Assembly (NCBI RefSeq): GCF_000264905.1
Contig: NW_006763151.1
Location: 121,643-185,642 of the forward strand
DNA: 64,000 nt
Reading direction: 5' to 3'
From: Stereum hirsutum FP-91666 SS1
Lineage: Eukaryota > Basidiomycota > Agaricomycetes > Russulales > Stereaceae
Part shown: one piece after another, positions 60,937 to 64,000 of the stretch
Position numbering within the stretch: position 1 is the first letter of the stretch
How the letters are laid out: each line of letters opens with the position of its first letter
Notes under the pieces: generated by a model
Told to the model about the DNA's origin: nothing
Database searches by the model: none
The model's input: the letters and a program-made list of their open reading frames with translations, nothing else
Made by a program: the position numbers and the translations under genes

Positions 60937-63900
60937 CTACTCCCTCTCCATAAACTCCGCCGTCTCCAACCCCGCCTTACTCACCCTCCTCATCGGCTGC
61001 AGCGTATTCTCATCCACCGGCGCCCTTCTCACATGCCTATACCTCCCATCCGCATCCCTAATCTCCATCTCCTGTCCCGAATCGCCCACCACCCCGTCGC
61101 GTACCAGCACCTCTCCACCCATACTGCTCATACCTCCGATCACTCCAGTCATGGATGTGAAGCCTGGGGGCAGAGATTCTCTGAGATGACCTGGACGCCG
61201 AGGTCCACCTCCTGCCGCGACTTGATAACTCCCCTGACTCGCCCCTCCCATGCCGCCTCCTCCACCGGGGCCATGTCCACCCTCTCCGTCCAGATCACTT
61301 TCATCATGACCGGTATAACCACCCGCAGAGGCTGGCTGATGTCCCTTGATGACACCGACAGATTTTCCCCCCAACTCCTGTTCTTCAAAGTTCATGAGCT
61401 CTGACACGAACCCGATATTGGGCGAGATGCCTTTCCTGCGTTCGAGCACGAAGGTGTAAGCGCGGGAGAGCGTCCAATGGTTTGCGTGGATGAGATATGC
61501 CATGACAGCTGTCACGGAGCGTGATTTTCCAGCTTTACAATGCACATATGTCGGTGCGGAATGCAGTGATGCATCATCTGCCATCGAAAGGTCATTAACT
61601 TAGTGGTCAGATGGAAATTAACGACAGAGAAACCCTCACCCAGTATCTCACAAACTTCCCTTACACCTCTCGCGATGTTATCCTCCTCCACCGTATCCCG
61701 CATGGGTATCCTCACATACTTCTCAAACCTCTCTCTCAGCCTCAACCCTTTGTCATCATCGCACTCGATCGCAAGGTTCATTATCCTCTTCACTCCCAAC
61801 CTCTTCAACTCCTCCACATGCGCTTCCTCCGTCATTTCAGGCCCAAGATACAGGAAATTCGGAAGGATGGTGGAGACTGAAAACGGCGGTAACGGGTCCT
61901 CGGTCTCGCTTTCGGAGGTGGTGGACGAGGGCGTCAAGGCCGACGAGAAAGAGAACGACCGAGAGCGGGAAGGAGACAACGAAGGCGATAGTTCTGGACG
62001 GGCAGTGTGTGGCGTTCTCGGAAGAGGCGGGATAGGCGTGCGAGGCGAGCTAGCTCCAGAATGGCTGCTGTTCCACGAAGGCGACGGAGGAAATAGATAG
62101 TTCGCATCGTTCGGAGAAGGAGTCGATCGCCTCGACCCCGGCGGTGTATAGTTCGAATGGAGCAGATTAAGATGCGAAGGCGAATGTGGCGATTTCAACC
62201 CCGGAGATAATGCGGTACCGTTGGCCCATTGCTCGCCCATAGGCGGCGCAGCGAGCGTCGCACTCTTCAGTGGCACCGTCCTGACCGACAACTTGGGCAG
62301 CGTAATGCCGTTCCCCGAACCCGTATTCACCGTCAACTTCTCCGCCGACTTCGTGTCCAGCTTCTTCAACGCCCCACTGTTCGACCTGTCCCTCTGCTTT
62401 TCGTTTAATCGCTCCGCAGACTTAGTGTCCAGCTTCCTGAGCGCGGTCAGACTTGGTCGTCTTGGTGGCGCCGGACGCTGGAATGAGCCAGATGCATGTG
62501 ACGGTGGCGGGGATGGCGTGGCATCGTGAAGTCCGCTTAGTTTGGGATTAGGCGAGGAAGGGTTCCATGACATTTGCATCATAGGCAGAGGTGAAGTCTC
62601 TGCGCTGCGGGATATCTCCACCTCCGGAAGGTTTCTTCGGGATGCAGAGCTAGTATCGAGTTGCGAGAGACCAAGCGCACTCTTTTTCTTCCCCAATAGT
62701 TTTGATTTGCCCGGGGGTGCCGATATTGTACCAGCACCGAGACCGGGAGAGGAAGTGGCGGAAATAGAGTCGCCGGGTGTGATAATGAACCTTCTCAGGT
62801 CCGGGTTCATCTTGGCTTTCTTTATCCCTCCTTCCAGATATTCGACCGTGCCTCCGTGCTCGAGCAGAGGTTCCAAGACAGGCAATAAACTCCAAGCGGT
62901 CACGCCTGCATTGAACCTCTCGTGCTCATTCATCTCCTCGTCGAACACGATCACGTCTCCGTCCCAATCCCCATGACCTTCCCCATACGCGACTACATCC
63001 TTTTCGTCCTTTCCGCCCACACCAAACAATTCATCCCACTCCTCCCTAGCATCTTGCGTAGTGATGAATTGCCTCAATGACCCGATCGACGTAAAGGCAC
63101 CTCCAGGTTTCTTTGATCGCTTCAAAATAAGCGAAGGGATGGCCATATTGATGGAGTGTTGAATGCGGGAGGAGAGGTAGGAGCTGACCGGACGTGTGTC
63201 GATGAGTAGTGGCCGAGTAGGAGCGAGCAGTCGTGAGACGAGGAGCGAGGAATCGAGCGGACGAGCAGGGGATGAGGAATACTGTGGTGGAGATTGGGGA
63301 TGATGATGGAATTGTTGCGAATGCTGCTCTGGTTGGTTGAATTGGAGCGGTCGAAGAGGTTGCGATGATGCCAATTGTTGCAGGTATTCTTCGTTTATTG
63401 GCGGCTGAGATAGTCGATGCGAATCGCGATGAGGAAAGCTCGGTCCGAACGCACTACCGATCCCATTATCACTTCCATAGCTAGCACTGAACCTGTCACT
63501 GAAACCACTCCCGATGTATCTCGCACTCCCTGGCCCATTCTCCGACAAGGGTGTATAATATAAACTCGGTGAGTTAACGGAGGAATTTGGGCTCCCTGAG
63601 CGCGCTTGACTGTAGTCTGACCATGTGGACACCATGGAGACAGGACGTGACGAAGCGGAGGGAGAATGGGGCGGTGATGGTTGGGTGTTCACATCTGTGT
63701 TCAATATTGACGTCGTTGTCAAATTCTGGATAGGACGTAGTTGGAGGTTCTTCTTTACACTAAGGCGGAGTTGTTCGATGGCAGCAAGTTCCCTTGTGAG
63801 GTCGTCTGCAGATAGTTCCAGTGGAGAATCGTGACGCGAATTGTTGATAGTCGCGGGAGAAAACAGGATTGATCCTGGCGGTGCGACTACTGCGGAAGCG

Positions 63901-64000
63901 ATAGTGGAAGACGACGAGGATGAGCTATGGGTGGTGGTTCCCAATTTCGGAGATATGGGCGGTGGTGAGTTAGTGAACCGACGTGCGGCATCGAGCGCGG
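60937..64000 (-). CDS. Dual-specificity (MAP kinase) phosphatase with rhodanese domain, 5' end outside window
   Basis: Two exons are visible: 61640 to beyond 64000, then 60937-61577; about 999 residues plus the TAG stop. The order is a Ser/Pro-rich N-terminus, a rhodanese/CDC25-like domain (LLIDTRPVSSYLSSRIQHSI, then NMAIPSLILKRSKKPGG) about 265-410 residues into the visible part, a long Ser/Pro-rich linker with two near-repeats (LDTKSAERLNEKQR and LDTKSAEKLTVNTG), and the phosphatase domain (ILPNFLYLGPEMTEEAHVEE). The active site is VHCKAGKSRSVTAVMAYLI, with Cys and Arg intact. Rhodanese plus DSP is the layout of MAP-kinase phosphatases; in fungi the Msg5-type enzymes inactivate MAPKs of the pheromone and wall pathways. 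The basic KRSKK could be a MAPK docking site. A Gly-rich C-terminal tail follows. The frame is open to the window edge. Confidence 0.87.

Noticed and set aside
61603..62100. 165-codon plus-strand frame
   Set aside because: Antisense to the phosphatase, whose active-site and rhodanese motifs fix the minus strand as coding.

Overview
The window reads as nuclear DNA of a mushroom-forming basidiomycete (Agaricomycetes-like). Genes are broken by many short introns, mostly 50-70 nt with GT..AG ends. Intergenic spacers are short, and gene content is typically fungal. Two families are characteristic of wood- or litter-associated basidiomycetes: methanol/alcohol-oxidase-like GMC enzymes and DUF6534-type seven-helix membrane proteins. 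No virus, CRISPR array, bacterial operon or secondary-metabolite cluster was seen. Exon structures were built by hand from splice signals, reading-frame continuity and remembered family motifs. For most genes the summed exon length is an exact multiple of three.

Layout. 1-1613 (+) is the 3' end of a UPF1-like SF1 helicase. 4425-8080 (+) is a two-finger RanBP2-type zinc-finger protein. 9614-15978 (+) is anaphase-promoting-complex subunit APC1 (2017 aa). 17629-19333 (-) is a DAHP synthase (shikimate pathway), divergently paired with the PIH1-domain R2TP/snoRNP factor at 19497-21650 (+). 23197-25776 (+) and 34676-37293 (-) are convergent paralogous alcohol-oxidase-like GMC genes with the same 14-exon architecture. 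Between them lie an F-box-like gene (26232-27804 -), a BCS1-like AAA ATPase (28849-32042 -), a Sensor-like membrane protein (32423-34030 -) and an intron-containing tRNA-Glu (34292-34370 +). A 0.37-kb MITE with TA duplications sits at 39037-39410, just upstream of a DUF6534-like gene (39571-41771 +). Then come a COX14-like small mitochondrial protein (42564-43061 -), Ytm1/WDR12 (43393-44980 -), a small secreted protein (46782-47464 +) and a gamma-butyrobetaine-hydroxylase-like dioxygenase (48270-49676 -). 49.7-52.6 kb holds a poorly resolved minus-strand gene candidate. A tRNA-derived SINE (52687-53129, minus orientation) has a 16-bp target-site duplication. The right end carries an HMCES/SRAP gene (53205-about 55244 +), a Def1-like gene (56644-60154 -) and a rhodanese plus dual-specificity phosphatase cut by the window edge (60937-64000 -).

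Most genes are unrelated housekeeping functions: cell cycle, ribosome biogenesis, protein assembly, amino-acid and carnitine metabolism, DNA-crosslink repair and MAPK signalling. The two GMC genes are the only obvious local gene family. The most notable structural features are very small exons (a 4-nt exon in the DAHP synthase; 16-21-nt exons in three other genes), the intact-looking SINE, the MITE, and a GC-AG intron in one GMC paralogue whose exon lengths otherwise equal those of its partner. I found no clear previously undescribed multi-gene system.
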